64,000 bases of DNA from Psychrobacillus sp032154225 (GCF_032154225.1 NZ_JALDYF010000004.1:124001-188000), one strand, 5' to 3'. Positions 16,008-25,375 are shown, counted from the stretch's first letter. Notes: generated from the letters alone by a model not told the origin. Translations and numbers: made by a program.

Positions 16008-17267
16008 ATGACAAAGAAATTTGGATTATTGTTAGTATTCCTATTCGTACTTATTTTTAGTGCAGCTTGTAGTGATGAGTCTGGTACATCTGAAGAAGTA
16101 GAAAAAGAAACATCTACCTCAACAGGTGAAGCAACTAAGTCAGAAACGGAAGAAAAAGAAACAATTAAAATTGGAGTTCTTGCATCATTAACTGGAGCTC
16201 TAGAGTCTTACGGAAAACAAACACAAAGAGGTTTTGAATTAGGACTTGAGTATGCTACAGATGGAACGATGGAAGTAGCAGGCAAAAAAGTAGAAGTCGT
16301 ATTTGAAGATACGGAAACAAAACCAGAAGTCGCAGTTCAAAAAGCAACGAAGCTACTAGAAGAAGATAAAGTCGATTTTTTAGTTGGATCGTCTAGTTCA
16401 GGTGATACGCTAGCAGTTTTACCATTAGCGGAAGAATATGAAAAAATTATGATTGTGGAACCAGCGGTAGCAGATAGTATTACAGGATCAGAATTTAATC
16501 CTTATATTTTCAGAACTGCACGTAACTCTTCACAAGATGCAGTTGCTGGAGCAGCGGCAATTGCAAAGCCAGGTGTTAAAATTGCAACGTTTGCACCAGA
16601 TTATTCATTTGGTTGGGACGGGGTAGCAGCATTCAAAGCAGCAGCAGAGAAATTAGGCGCGGAAGTTGTATTAGAAGAGTTTGCAGATCCAGCAGCAACT
16701 GACTTTACCTCTAATTTACAAAAAGTAATTCAAGCAAAACCAGATTATTTATTCGTTGTGTGGGCGGGTGCAAACTCTCCATGGAACCAAATAGCGGATT
16801 TAAAAATGCAGGAAAAAGGTATCAAAATTTCAACAGGTGCTCCTGATATTGCGGCACTTTCTATTATGGAACCATTAGTAGGTATGGAAGGTTTTACTGT
16901 CTACTATCACACACTTCCAAACAATAAAGTGAATGATTGGTTAGTAGAGGAACATAAAACACGTTTTAACGGGGAAGTACCTGATTTGTTTACTCCAGGT
17001 GGAATGGCTTCGGCAATTGCAATTGTGGAAGCGTTGAAAAAATCAGAAGGCGATGCAGATGGCCCTAAACTAATCCCACTTATGGAAGGAATGTCTTTTG
17101 AAACTGCAAAAGGAACGATGACTTTCCGTCCAGAAGATCACCAAGCGCTACAATCGCTTTATTCTATTAAATTAGAAAAACAAGAAGGTGTACCATATCC
17201 AGTGCCTGTTTTAATTAGGGAATTGTCACCGGATGAAACAGAACCTCCAATTTTAAACAAGAAGTAA
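16008..17267 (+). CDS. Liv-type ABC transporter substrate-binding lipoprotein
   Basis: This 419-aa protein has a lipoprotein signal peptide ending FSAAC (lipid Cys 21), an acidic Ser/Thr linker, and a type I periplasmic-binding fold starting at ETIKIGVLASLTGALESYGKQ, typical of LivJ-like proteins. It captures the substrate outside the membrane for the permeases encoded downstream. I chose ATG 16008, preceded by GGAAGGAGA; the longer frame from 15969 would run through the cre site. Liv-type systems carry branched-chain amino acids, amides, urea or aromatic and other carboxylates. The enzymes encoded downstream argue for a carboxylate or lactone-like compound rather than an amino acid. Confidence 0.88.
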   Translation: MTKKFGLLLVFLFVLIFSAACSDESGTSEEVEKETSTSTGEATKSETEEKETIKIGVLASLTGALESYGKQTQRGFELGLEYATDGTMEVAGKKVEVVFEDTETKPEVAVQKATKLLEEDKVDFLVGSSSSGDTLAVLPLAEEYEKIMIVEPAVADSITGSEFNPYIFRTARNSSQDAVAGAAAIAKPGVKIATFAPDYSFGWDGVAAFKAAAEKLGAEVVLEEFADPAATDFTSNLQKVIQAKPDYLFVVWAGANSPWNQIADLKMQEKGIKISTGAPDIAALSIMEPLVGMEGFTVYYHTLPNNKVNDWLVEEHKTRFNGEVPDLFTPGGMASAIAIVEALKKSEGDADGPKLIPLMEGMSFETAKGTMTFRPEDHQALQSLYSIKLEKQEGVPYPVPVLIRELSPDETEPPILNKK

Positions 17268-17366
17268 TAAGAGCAGCTGACAGACTGTATTTATAGGTCT
17301 GTCCCTCTCCATGTTATAGAAAGTAACTCTATGATGTGGAGAGCGACAGATGAAAGGAGTTTTTTT

Positions 17367-18134
17367 ATGGAACCAATTTTAAGAACTGAAAATTTAACGA
17401 TTCAATTTGGCGGACATATAGCTGTAGATCATGTTGATTTTGTTATGCCAGAGAAACATTTTAAATCGATTATTGGACCGAATGGAGCTGGAAAAACAAC
17501 CTTCTTTAATTTAATAAGTGGGGAATTAAAACCAACAGATGGCGAAGTGTTTTTCAAAGGAGAATCGATGTCCAAATTTTCCTCAGTCGAGCGAACAAGA
17601 AAAGGACTAGGTCGATCTTTTCAAATAACGAATGTATTTCCAAATTTAACTGTATTGGAAAATGTTCGTTTAGCTGTACAATCGAAAGAAAAAATACGAT
17701 ATCAAATGCTTCGACATTTCACTTCTTACAAAGCACTTCATGTGCAAGCAGAGAAGTTATTAGAAACGGTTTTATTATCAAGCAAAGCACATGCATTTGC
17801 CAATCAGTTATCACATGGTGAAAAACGCAAATTAGAAATTGCTATGTTGCTTGCACTAGATACTGATGTGTTACTACTAGACGAACCTACTGCTGGTATG
17901 TCGCTAGAAGAAGTTCCAGCAATACTAGATGTTATTCGACAAATCAAAGAATCTGGTGAAAAAACGATATTACTTATTGAACATAAAATGGATATGATAA
18001 TGGACTTGTCTGATTCAATTATGGTTTTATTTAACGGCAGATTGCTTGCAGATGGGACACCGTCGGAAATCATGAAAAATGAGACTGTTCAGCAAGCATA
18101 TTTAGGAGGTTTATATGATGAGCACCTTGCTTAA
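17367..18134 (+). CDS. Liv-type ABC transporter ATPase (LivG-like)
   Basis: This 255-aa protein has Walker A GPNGAGKTT, a divergent signature QLSHGEKRKLEIA, Walker B VLLLDEPTAGMS and the switch His in LLIEHKMD. The C-terminal LADGTPSEIM...VQQAYLG tail is typical of LivG. It drives uptake together with the LivF-like partner, whose gene overlaps its end by 20 bp. ATG 17367 follows GAAAGGAG; the upstream in-frame ATG at 17331 lacks a site. Confidence 0.92.
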   Translation: MEPILRTENLTIQFGGHIAVDHVDFVMPEKHFKSIIGPNGAGKTTFFNLISGELKPTDGEVFFKGESMSKFSSVERTRKGLGRSFQITNVFPNLTVLENVRLAVQSKEKIRYQMLRHFTSYKALHVQAEKLLETVLLSSKAHAFANQLSHGEKRKLEIAMLLALDTDVLLLDEPTAGMSLEEVPAILDVIRQIKESGEKTILLIEHKMDMIMDLSDSIMVLFNGRLLADGTPSEIMKNETVQQAYLGGLYDEHLA

Positions 18135-18825
18135 ACTTGAACAGGTTCATACACATATTGGGCAATATCATATTTTACAGGGCGTTTCATTTGAAGCAAA
18201 AACTGGGCAAGTTAGTGTGTTATTAGGAAGAAATGGTGCAGGAAAAACAACTACACTGAAAACGATTATGGGGTTGACCCCTGCATCATCTGGTTCCGTC
18301 CAACTGGAGGAAACATTGATCACAAAGCATGCAACACATCAAATTGCTCATCGTGGAATTGGCTATGTTCCAGAAGATCAAGGAATATTCGGGGCGCTTA
18401 CTGTAGAAGAAAATATGAAAGTTGCTATGAGAAAAGAAGATGATATGGCACGTGAAAGACAAGAGTATGTGCTAGAGCTTTTTCCAGATTTAAAGAAATT
18501 TTGGAAAAAGGAAGGCGGATATTTGTCAGGTGGTCAAAAGCAAATGCTTTCCATGGCTCGTGCATTTGTAAATGAAAGTAAGTTACTACTTATTGATGAA
18601 CCATCTAAAGGACTTGCTCCAGTTGTCATTGAAAAAGTAATGGAAGCAATTGTAGAAATGAAAAAACAAACATCTATTATTCTTGTAGAACAAAACTTCA
18701 TGATGGCAAGTAGAATCGGAGATACATATACACTTATCGACGATGGTGCAACAGTGCATTCAGGGAAAATGAGTGACTTAGTATCAAATGAAGAGTTAAA
18801 ACGCAAATACTTAGGAATAGGCTGA
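18115..18825 (+). CDS. Liv-type ABC transporter ATPase (LivF-like)
   Basis: This 236-aa protein has Walker A GRNGAGKTT, signature YLSGGQKQM and Walker B LLLIDEPSKGLAP. VEENMKVAMR and the short C-terminus (EELKRKYLGIG) are typical of LivF. It starts inside the end of the LivG-like gene after GGAGG, so the two ATPases are translationally coupled and presumably act as a heterodimer at the cytoplasmic face. Confidence 0.92.
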   Translation: MMSTLLKLEQVHTHIGQYHILQGVSFEAKTGQVSVLLGRNGAGKTTTLKTIMGLTPASSGSVQLEETLITKHATHQIAHRGIGYVPEDQGIFGALTVEENMKVAMRKEDDMARERQEYVLELFPDLKKFWKKEGGYLSGGQKQMLSMARAFVNESKLLLIDEPSKGLAPVVIEKVMEAIVEMKKQTSIILVEQNFMMASRIGDTYTLIDDGATVHSGKMSDLVSNEELKRKYLGIG

Positions 18826-18837
18826 GGAGGGTATAGG

Positions 18838-19698
18838 ATGGAATTAATCATCAATTTAACGATTAATGGTTTAGCTACCGGCATGCTTATTTTCCTTTTA
18901 GCAGCAGGTTTGACATTAATATTTGGTTTAATGGATGTTTTAAATTTTGCACATGGTGGATTATTTGCATGGGGAGCTTTTTCTGGCGTTTGGTTTTACG
19001 GCCTTACGAATAGTTTTACTTTAGCTATTATTGGTGCAATTGGAACGGGGATTGTACTTGGATTCATTACAGAAAAGCTGATTATTAAACCTGTTTATGG
19101 GAATCATATACAACAAATTTTAATCACACTTGGTTTTATGATTGTATTATCTGAAATGTTAAAAGTAGTATTTGGTCCTAATCAAATTGCAGCGAAAACT
19201 CCACCTTTGTTGTCGGGAAGTTGGGAAATTGGAGACGTTATTATTATTAAATACCGTCTGTTCATCATTGTCGTTGGGTTTCTTATATTTGGTATTTTTC
19301 AATTTATATTAAAACGCACAAAAATTGGATTAATCGTACGTGCAGGTGTTATGAACAAAGAGATGGTGCAAGCACTTGGCATTAATATTAAACAAGTATT
19401 CTTATATGTATTTATGGTAGGAGCTGGCCTTGCCGCGCTAGGTGGAGTATTAATGGCACCGTATTCAGGTGTTATTTATGCAGAAATGGGAATGGAATTT
19501 GCGATATTAGCTTTTATCGTTGTTGTAATCGGTGGTATGGGGAGTTTTCCAGGTTCTTTACTTGCGGCAATTCTTGTAGGGCTTGCTGGAAGCTTTATGG
19601 CGTACTATGTTCCGGCGTTATCGCTTGCGGTCAATATGATGCTTATGGCAATTGTGTTAATCTTCCGTCCGCAAGGTTTGTTTACGGCAAAGGGGTGA
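18838..19698 (+). CDS. Liv-type ABC transporter permease (LivH-like)
   Basis: This 286-aa membrane protein has about eight helices. Family marks are TGMLIFLLAAGLTLIFGLMDVLNFAHGGLFAWGAF at the start, the EAA-like loop in KQVFLYVFMVGAGLAALGGVLMAP, and the ending IVLIFRPQGLFTAKG. It forms half of the transmembrane channel. GAGGAGGG precedes the ATG, 12 bp after the LivF-like stop. Confidence 0.93.
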   Translation: MELIINLTINGLATGMLIFLLAAGLTLIFGLMDVLNFAHGGLFAWGAFSGVWFYGLTNSFTLAIIGAIGTGIVLGFITEKLIIKPVYGNHIQQILITLGFMIVLSEMLKVVFGPNQIAAKTPPLLSGSWEIGDVIIIKYRLFIIVVGFLIFGIFQFILKRTKIGLIVRAGVMNKEMVQALGINIKQVFLYVFMVGAGLAALGGVLMAPYSGVIYAEMGMEFAILAFIVVVIGGMGSFPGSLLAAILVGLAGSFMAYYVPALSLAVNMMLMAIVLIFRPQGLFTAKG

Positions 19699-19704
19699 TG
19701 GAAA

Positions 19705-20715
19705 ATGAAAAATAAATTTCAACTTAAAAATGGTGCGCTACTCGTTATAGTTGCTGCGCTCGCAGTTTTTCCTTTTGTTTCAGACTCTCGAACTTGGACG
19801 ATTTTATTAACACAAATTTTCATCTTTGCAATACTAGCAATGAGTTATGATATTTTGCTAGGTTACACGGGAATTGTTTCGTTTGGTCATGCGATGTTTT
19901 TTGGAATGGGTGCTTATACGACCGCTATTATGTTAGATAGATTTGAGCCAACGTTGAGCATATTTTTCTTATCGATTGCAGTTGGAATGGTTATAGCAGC
20001 GTTCGTTAGCTTCGTCGTTGGACTGCTTACTTTACGTTTGAAAAGTCATTTCTTTGCGATGCTAACACTTGCTGTATCTGGATTGTTCTTAGTTCTTGCA
20101 GAAAAATGGAGAACATTAACGCATGGAAATGATGGATTTACATTTAAAGCTCCAGAATTTTTTAAGGATCGAATGATGTTTTATTTATTAGTTCTCGTTT
20201 GTTTAGTACTTGTCTATATTTTCTTACGTCGTTTTGTAGATTCACCTCTAGGAAAAGTATTAGTGGCGGTGCGTGAGAATGAACAACGAACGAAATCGCT
20301 AGGCTATCATACATTGCATTATAAAGTAATTGCATCTGTAGTAGCTGGTATTGTTGCAAGCTTGGCAGGCTCACTATACGCTATCTCTTTACGATTTGTA
20401 AATACAAGCGTACTTGCAATGGACATTACATTAGATGCACTACTCATGACGATTATTGGTGGGGTTGGAACACTTATAGGACCAATCATTGGGGCAGGTG
20501 TAATTGAATTAGCACAGCATTATTTATCTGGACTTGCAAAAGATTTCCCTATCTTTGAAAGATGGATTATTTTCTTCGGTATTATTTATATACTAGCCGT
20601 TATTTTCTTCCCGAAAGGAATTGTTGGATCGATACAATCGGTATTTTCAAAGAAAAAAGATAAATCATTTGACCCTGTATTGAAAAGAGCGAAGCGTAAG
20701 GAGGTAGTCAAATGA
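19705..20715 (+). CDS. Liv-type ABC transporter permease (LivM-like)
   Basis: This 336-aa membrane protein is the second permease. It shows DILLGYTGIVSFGHAMFFGMGAYTTA, VAVRENEQRTKSLGYHTLHYKVIASVVAG (the coupling loop) and IIGGVGTLIGPIIGAGVIEL, all typical of LivM. The lysine-rich C-terminal tail is short and cytoplasmic. Its stop overlaps the next start (ATGA), tying transport to the enzyme genes in a single operon. Confidence 0.93.
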   Translation: MKNKFQLKNGALLVIVAALAVFPFVSDSRTWTILLTQIFIFAILAMSYDILLGYTGIVSFGHAMFFGMGAYTTAIMLDRFEPTLSIFFLSIAVGMVIAAFVSFVVGLLTLRLKSHFFAMLTLAVSGLFLVLAEKWRTLTHGNDGFTFKAPEFFKDRMMFYLLVLVCLVLVYIFLRRFVDSPLGKVLVAVRENEQRTKSLGYHTLHYKVIASVVAGIVASLAGSLYAISLRFVNTSVLAMDITLDALLMTIIGGVGTLIGPIIGAGVIELAQHYLSGLAKDFPIFERWIIFFGIIYILAVIFFPKGIVGSIQSVFSKKKDKSFDPVLKRAKRKEVVK

Positions 20716-21719
20716 CGGTAGGAATTGTAAGTACAGGTATATATATACCTAAAGATTATATGACTGCCGAAGAAATTAGTGCTCTTGCGAATCTTCCAAT
20801 CGATGTTGTAAAAACAAAAATGGGGGTTACTCAAAAACCAATCCCCGGACCGGATGACCATACCGTTGCAATGGGTATATGGGCAGCACAAAAAGCACTT
20901 CAAAAAGGAAATATTGATCCAAAAACAATTGATCTTGTTATTTATATTGGAGAAGAGCATAAGGAATATCCTCTTTGGACAGCTGCTATTAAGCTACAAG
21001 AAGAAATAGGAGCGTATCACGCGTGGGCGTTCGATGTTGCCTTGCGATGTGGAACAACTATTATGGCGATAAAAGTAGCTAAAAGTATGATGGAATCAGA
21101 TCCAACTATTAATACAGTGTTACTAGCAGGTGGGTACCGTAATAGTGATTTTATTGATTATCAAAATGAGCGTACTCGTTTTATGTTCAATCTAGGCGCA
21201 GGTGGAGCGGCAATTATCTTGAAAAAAGATCATGGCGAAAATATCATTTTAGAATCAGATATTATGACGGACGGTTCGTTTTCAGAAGATGTTGTTGTAC
21301 CAGTAGGCGGAACGAAAGAACCTTTGACTGCAGAGCATTTGCAAAATGGATTATATCGATTAGATGTATTAGACCCAGTCGGGATGAAAGCAAGATTAGA
21401 ACAAAAGTCAATGCAAAACTTCTTGAAAGTTATCCGCAATTCTTTATCAAAAAGCGGATACGTGGAAACTGATATTGACTACTTAGCAATACTTCATATG
21501 AAAAAATCGGCACATGATTATGTATTGAATGAATTAGGTCTTTCAAGTGATCAGTCTACTTATTTGAGTGATTATGGTCATATAGGTCAAATGGATCAAA
21601 TTATTTCACTCGAACTTGCTATAGAATCTGGGAAATTAAAAGAAGGAAACCTAGCTGTATTAGTTAGTGCAGGTATTGGCTATGCATGGGGAGCAGTTGC
21701 CATCCGATGGGGAAAATAA
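20712..21719 (+). CDS. KAS III/thiolase-fold acyl-condensing enzyme, atypical C-H-H active site
   Basis: This 335-aa protein has the FabH/OleA fold. The N-terminus IVSTGIYIPKDYMTAEEIS resembles 3-oxoacyl-ACP synthase III. The nucleophile is C113 in ALRCGTT and the first His is H262 in ILHMKKSAHD. The residue that is normally Asn in YGNxxxxS is His here (H290 in YGHIGQMD). Its setting after an importer, and before a hydrolase, an SDR and a ligase, points to a CoA thioester pathway rather than bulk fatty acid synthesis. It could condense or cleave acyl chains. An OleA-like or a 3-ketoacyl-cleaving role both fit. It is translationally coupled to the LivM-like gene. Confidence 0.78.
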   Translation: MTVGIVSTGIYIPKDYMTAEEISALANLPIDVVKTKMGVTQKPIPGPDDHTVAMGIWAAQKALQKGNIDPKTIDLVIYIGEEHKEYPLWTAAIKLQEEIGAYHAWAFDVALRCGTTIMAIKVAKSMMESDPTINTVLLAGGYRNSDFIDYQNERTRFMFNLGAGGAAIILKKDHGENIILESDIMTDGSFSEDVVVPVGGTKEPLTAEHLQNGLYRLDVLDPVGMKARLEQKSMQNFLKVIRNSLSKSGYVETDIDYLAILHMKKSAHDYVLNELGLSSDQSTYLSDYGHIGQMDQIISLELAIESGKLKEGNLAVLVSAGIGYAWGAVAIRWGK

Positions 21720-21736
21720 GAAGGGAGAGTTCTATA

Positions 21737-22633
21737 ATGAGCTTGCAGCAAATTCTTTTATTTAACGGAGAAAGTATTGCTTATCGTAAACGCCCAGGAG
21801 GAGAGGAAATTATCGTTTTAGTACATGGTAATATGACGTCTTCCAAGCATTGGGATGTGTTAATGGATACATTAGATGATCGTTATACACTTTATGCATT
21901 CGATTTGCGAGGATTTGGTCAATCGACTTACCATAATCGGGTCGAAGCGATTAAAGACTTTTCGGATGATCTAAAAGCATGCATTGACCAATTAGGGCTA
22001 AAAAAGTTTCATTTAATCGGTTGGTCAACTGGTGGAGCAATTGGCATGCAGTTTGTTGTGGATTATCCAACTTATTGCGAAAAGCTAATACTTCTCGCTT
22101 CCGCATCTACAAGAGGTTATCCTTTTTACAAAACAAATGAGGACGGCACTTCAAATGTTGACTATAGGCTACAAACAATTGAAGAAGTGGAAACTGATTC
22201 TAGAACACTCGCAATGCAAGGACTCTATGATACGAAAAATAGGGAAGGTTTAAAAGCGGTTTGGAATGCTGCCATTTATTCACATAATCAACCATCTCCT
22301 GAGCTTTACGATGAATATGTGGAAGATATGTTAACGCAGCGCAATTTAGCGGATGTCTATCATTCTTTGAACACGTTTAATATTTGCAATACACCTAATA
22401 GCGTTAGCGAAGGGACAAATCAAGTAAAGGATATTACGATTCCAGTATTAATTTTAAGAGGAGATCGTGATTATGTTGTGACAGAAGAGATGACTCAAGA
22501 GATTGTTGCGGATTTAGGGGAAAATGCTCTATACATTCCGCTAGTCAATTGCGGGCATTCTCCATTGATAGATGATTTGGAGCAGTTAACAAATGAAATT
22601 CATCATTTTTTACAAGGGGAGAAGGCAAAATGA
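21737..22633 (+). CDS. Alpha/beta hydrolase
   Basis: This 298-aa protein has the fold landmarks: VLVHGNMTSSKHW (oxyanion loop), nucleophile elbow GWSTGGAIG (Ser), LRGDRDYVV (acid) and NCGHSPLID (His). The catalytic triad is therefore complete. It resembles lactonases, C-C hydrolases and epoxide-hydrolase-like enzymes; the elbow serine argues against a haloalkane dehalogenase. ATG 21737 follows AAGGGAGA; an upstream in-frame ATG lies inside the preceding gene. Its substrate must be judged with the operon: a lactone, ester or beta-diketone intermediate is plausible. Confidence 0.85.
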   Translation: MSLQQILLFNGESIAYRKRPGGEEIIVLVHGNMTSSKHWDVLMDTLDDRYTLYAFDLRGFGQSTYHNRVEAIKDFSDDLKACIDQLGLKKFHLIGWSTGGAIGMQFVVDYPTYCEKLILLASASTRGYPFYKTNEDGTSNVDYRLQTIEEVETDSRTLAMQGLYDTKNREGLKAVWNAAIYSHNQPSPELYDEYVEDMLTQRNLADVYHSLNTFNICNTPNSVSEGTNQVKDITIPVLILRGDRDYVVTEEMTQEIVADLGENALYIPLVNCGHSPLIDDLEQLTNEIHHFLQGEKAK

Positions 22634-23370
22634 GATTAAAAGATAAAGTGGCACTTATTACAGGTGCAGCTAATGGAATTGGTCTAGCGGCAGTTATACG
22701 ATTCGCTGAAGAAGGTGCTAAATTGGTTATTGCTGATTATGATGTTACTGCTGGAGTAGAGCAAGAACAAATACTATCTCAGCAAGGATACGATGTAAAG
22801 TTTATTCAAGTAGATGTAGCGAATAAAGAAAGTGTAGATTCACTCGTAAAACAAACACTCGAGCATTACGCAAAAATAGATATTTTAATAAATAATGCTG
22901 GTATTACGAAAGATGCGATGTTAACGAAGATGACCCAGGAAGATTTCACTCGTGTACTAGAGATCAATTTAAATGGCGTATTTAACTGCACACAAGCAGT
23001 CGTTCCACATCTTATCGAACAAGGACATGGCAAAATTATAAATACATCTTCTGTAAGTGGAGTTTATGGAAACGTTGGCCAAACGAATTATGCCGCTACA
23101 AAAGCTGCAGTCATCGGCATGACAAAAACATGGGCAAAAGAGTTCGGACGAAAAGGAATTAATGTAAATGCAGTCGCTCCGGGCTTTACAAAAACTGCAA
23201 TGGTAGAGAAAATGCCAGAAAAAGTTATCGATCAAATGAAGTCTATTATTTCTATGCAACGTTTGGGCGAACCAAGTGATATTGCCAATGCCTATTTATT
23301 TTTGGCATCAGATGAATCCAACTACGTGCAAGGTCATGTATTACATGTAGATGGTGGAATCATGATGTAA
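22630..23370 (+). CDS. Short-chain dehydrogenase/reductase (FabG-like)
   Basis: This 246-aa classical SDR has cofactor motif TGAANGIG, NNAG at the expected position, catalytic Ser in TSSVSGVYG, and YAATK with the Tyr/Lys pair, then the C-terminal GHVLHVDGGIMM. FabG-like enzymes reduce 3-oxoacyl thioesters or oxidise hydroxyacyl groups with NAD(P). ATGA overlap with the hydrolase gene shows tight coupling. Asp39 in the VIADYDV region after the second strand favours NAD(H), consistent with an oxidative catabolic role. Confidence 0.9.
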   Translation: MRLKDKVALITGAANGIGLAAVIRFAEEGAKLVIADYDVTAGVEQEQILSQQGYDVKFIQVDVANKESVDSLVKQTLEHYAKIDILINNAGITKDAMLTKMTQEDFTRVLEINLNGVFNCTQAVVPHLIEQGHGKIINTSSVSGVYGNVGQTNYAATKAAVIGMTKTWAKEFGRKGINVNAVAPGFTKTAMVEKMPEKVIDQMKSIISMQRLGEPSDIANAYLFLASDESNYVQGHVLHVDGGIMM

Positions 23371-23387
23371 CGAAAGGAGCGGTGCAA

Positions 23388-24866
23388 ATGTATACAGAAC
23401 AAGCTTGGATATATAAACGTGCCGTACTGTCTCCGGCAAAAATCGCTTTAATCGATGTTCATACTGGAGAACGCTGGAGTTATAAAGATCTAACTATGAA
23501 TATATCAAAGTGGGTGCGTTATTTTGAGTTGCAACAAATTGAAAAAGGAGAACGCATCGTCGTTTTGTCCCATAATTGTTTAGAGCTTTTTGCTATTCTA
23601 TTTGCTTGTGGTTTGAGGGGGCTTATTTATGCTCCTTTAAATTACCGTTTAAGCGATGTGGAACTTCAATATATAATTCGGGATTGCGAGCCAGCTTTAG
23701 TTGTATTTGATGCAGATCATCAAGATATTAGTGACAACATAGAAAATGTTGAACGCTTATTAATGACTAGTGTAACAAATGATAACGTTTCATATTGTCC
23801 CTCAAAGACCGATTGGAGCGCTACAGATAGTTGGATGATGATTTACACGGGCGGTACTACGGGCAAACCAAAAGGAGTGGTACTTTCCTTTGATGCGGTC
23901 AATTGGAATGCTATTAATACTATTATTAGCTGGGGATTAAATGATCATGACTGTACCTTAAATTATATGCCACTGTTTCATACGGGTGGGTTGAATGCTC
24001 TCTGTCTACCGTTATTGATGGCGGGAGGCACTATCGTTATTGGAAATCGTTTTAATGCGGAAGAAGCACTACATTCGCTGAATACATATAAGACGACTAT
24101 TTCTTTGTTTGTACCAACTATGTATCAAGCAATGCTAGAAACTAGTTATTTTAAGGATGCTACTTTTCCAACAGTTAAAGTTTTTTTGTCTGGAGGGGCA
24201 CCGTGTCCCAAAAGCATTTATGATGCATTTGAACAACGGGGATATTTGTTTAAAGAAGGATATGGACTTACAGAAGCCGGTCCTAATAACTTTTTTATTC
24301 ATCCAGAAGAAGCAAGAGAGAAAAAAGGCTCTGTAGGAAAAAGCATGCAATTTAACGAAGTGAAAGTAGTAAATGAGGTTGGCGATATTTGTCGAGCGAA
24401 CGAAGTTGGAGAGCTATACCTCGCTGGGAAACATGTTTTTACGAAATATTGGAGAAATGAAGAAGAAACGAATCGTACGCTTGTGGATGGTTGGTTAAAG
24501 ACAGGTGACCTTGCAATCGTTGATGAAGATGGTGATCACTTCATCGTTGGTAGACGTAAAGAAATGATTATTTCTGGAGGAGAAAATGTATATCCTCAAG
24601 AAGTAGAGCAGTGCCTACTATTACACGCTAATGTTCGTGAAGCAGCAGTAATTGGAGTAACGGATGAAAAGTGGGGCGAATGTGTCACAGCATTTATTAC
24701 ATGCAAAAATAGCCGACATTTTGTGGAACTAGAGCTTATCAACTTTTGTAAAGAAACGTTAGGTAGCTATAAAGTACCGAAAAGAATTTTTGCTTTAGAG
24801 GAGCTACCAAAAACAGATGTAGGGAAAATTGATAAAAAAAGATTGCTCGACTTCACTTTAATGTAA
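23388..24866 (+). CDS. AMP-forming acyl-CoA synthetase
   Basis: This 492-aa ANL-superfamily ligase has P-loop IYTGGTTGKPKG, motif YGLTEAGPN, GWLKTGDLAIVDEDG and the hinge region VGRRKEMIISGGENVYPQEVE. The C-terminal catalytic lysine lies in LPKTDVGKIDKK. It activates a carboxylic acid through an acyl-AMP to an acyl-CoA. ATG 23388 is preceded by AAAGGAG at 8 nt. As the last gene of the importer operon it probably activates the imported acid or a product of the hydrolase. An OleC-like beta-lactone synthetase would be longer, so a plain CoA ligase is favoured. Confidence 0.88.
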   Translation: MYTEQAWIYKRAVLSPAKIALIDVHTGERWSYKDLTMNISKWVRYFELQQIEKGERIVVLSHNCLELFAILFACGLRGLIYAPLNYRLSDVELQYIIRDCEPALVVFDADHQDISDNIENVERLLMTSVTNDNVSYCPSKTDWSATDSWMMIYTGGTTGKPKGVVLSFDAVNWNAINTIISWGLNDHDCTLNYMPLFHTGGLNALCLPLLMAGGTIVIGNRFNAEEALHSLNTYKTTISLFVPTMYQAMLETSYFKDATFPTVKVFLSGGAPCPKSIYDAFEQRGYLFKEGYGLTEAGPNNFFIHPEEAREKKGSVGKSMQFNEVKVVNEVGDICRANEVGELYLAGKHVFTKYWRNEEETNRTLVDGWLKTGDLAIVDEDGDHFIVGRRKEMIISGGENVYPQEVEQCLLLHANVREAAVIGVTDEKWGECVTAFITCKNSRHFVELELINFCKETLGSYKVPKRIFALEELPKTDVGKIDKKRLLDFTLM

Positions 24867-24873
24867 AGAGACG

Positions 24874-24907
24874 AAAAGGCTGTAGAGTACATCTTTACAG
24901 CTTTTTA
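24874..24907 (+). terminator. Terminator of the nine-gene importer/enzyme operon
   Basis: The stem AAAAGGCTGTA / TACAGCTTTT, including one G-U pair and an 11-nt loop, ends in a T run. It marks the end of the operon that begins at 16008. Confidence 0.75.
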
Positions 24908-24949
24908 TCGTGCCTTTTTGTTATACTAGACAATGAGGTGACATGAAAA

Positions 24950-25375
24950 ATGTTTATTAGTGAGAAAGAAATTGAAGTGCGTTATGCAGAAACGGATCAA
25001 ATGGGTGTTGTCTACCATGCAAATTATCTTATTTGGTTAGAAATGGGCCGTACAAAACTCATTCAAGATATCGGATTTACATATGCTGGACTCGAAGAAG
25101 ACGGGTATTTATCTCCAGTAACAAATGTTAATGTGAATTACAAAACATCTGTAAAGTACGGGGAAACAGTGACCGTTAAAACATGGGTAGAGCACCACGG
25201 AAAGCTTCGTACGATATATGGTTATGAAATACTACATAATGATGGTACGATTGCGTCAACTGCTACTACAGAGCATGTAGTCGTAAAAAAAGAAAATTTT
25301 CGACCGATTTCATTAAGTAAAATTCACCCAGAATGGGATGCAAAATATAAAGAAATAGCTAAGGTGAATGATTAA
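24950..25375 (+). CDS. yneP: Acyl-CoA thioesterase, YbgC/4-hydroxybenzoyl-CoA thioesterase type
   Basis: This 141-aa hot-dog protein has the family's catalytic Asp in RYAETDQMGVVYHANYLIWLE. The EVRYAETDQMG start and the position before yneQ match B. subtilis YneP. It hydrolyses short- or aromatic-acyl-CoA. It follows the importer operon's terminator and overlaps the next gene by one base, so it belongs to the conserved yne group rather than to the catabolic operon. Confidence 0.88.
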   Translation: MFISEKEIEVRYAETDQMGVVYHANYLIWLEMGRTKLIQDIGFTYAGLEEDGYLSPVTNVNVNYKTSVKYGETVTVKTWVEHHGKLRTIYGYEILHNDGTIASTATTEHVVVKKENFRPISLSKIHPEWDAKYKEIAKVND

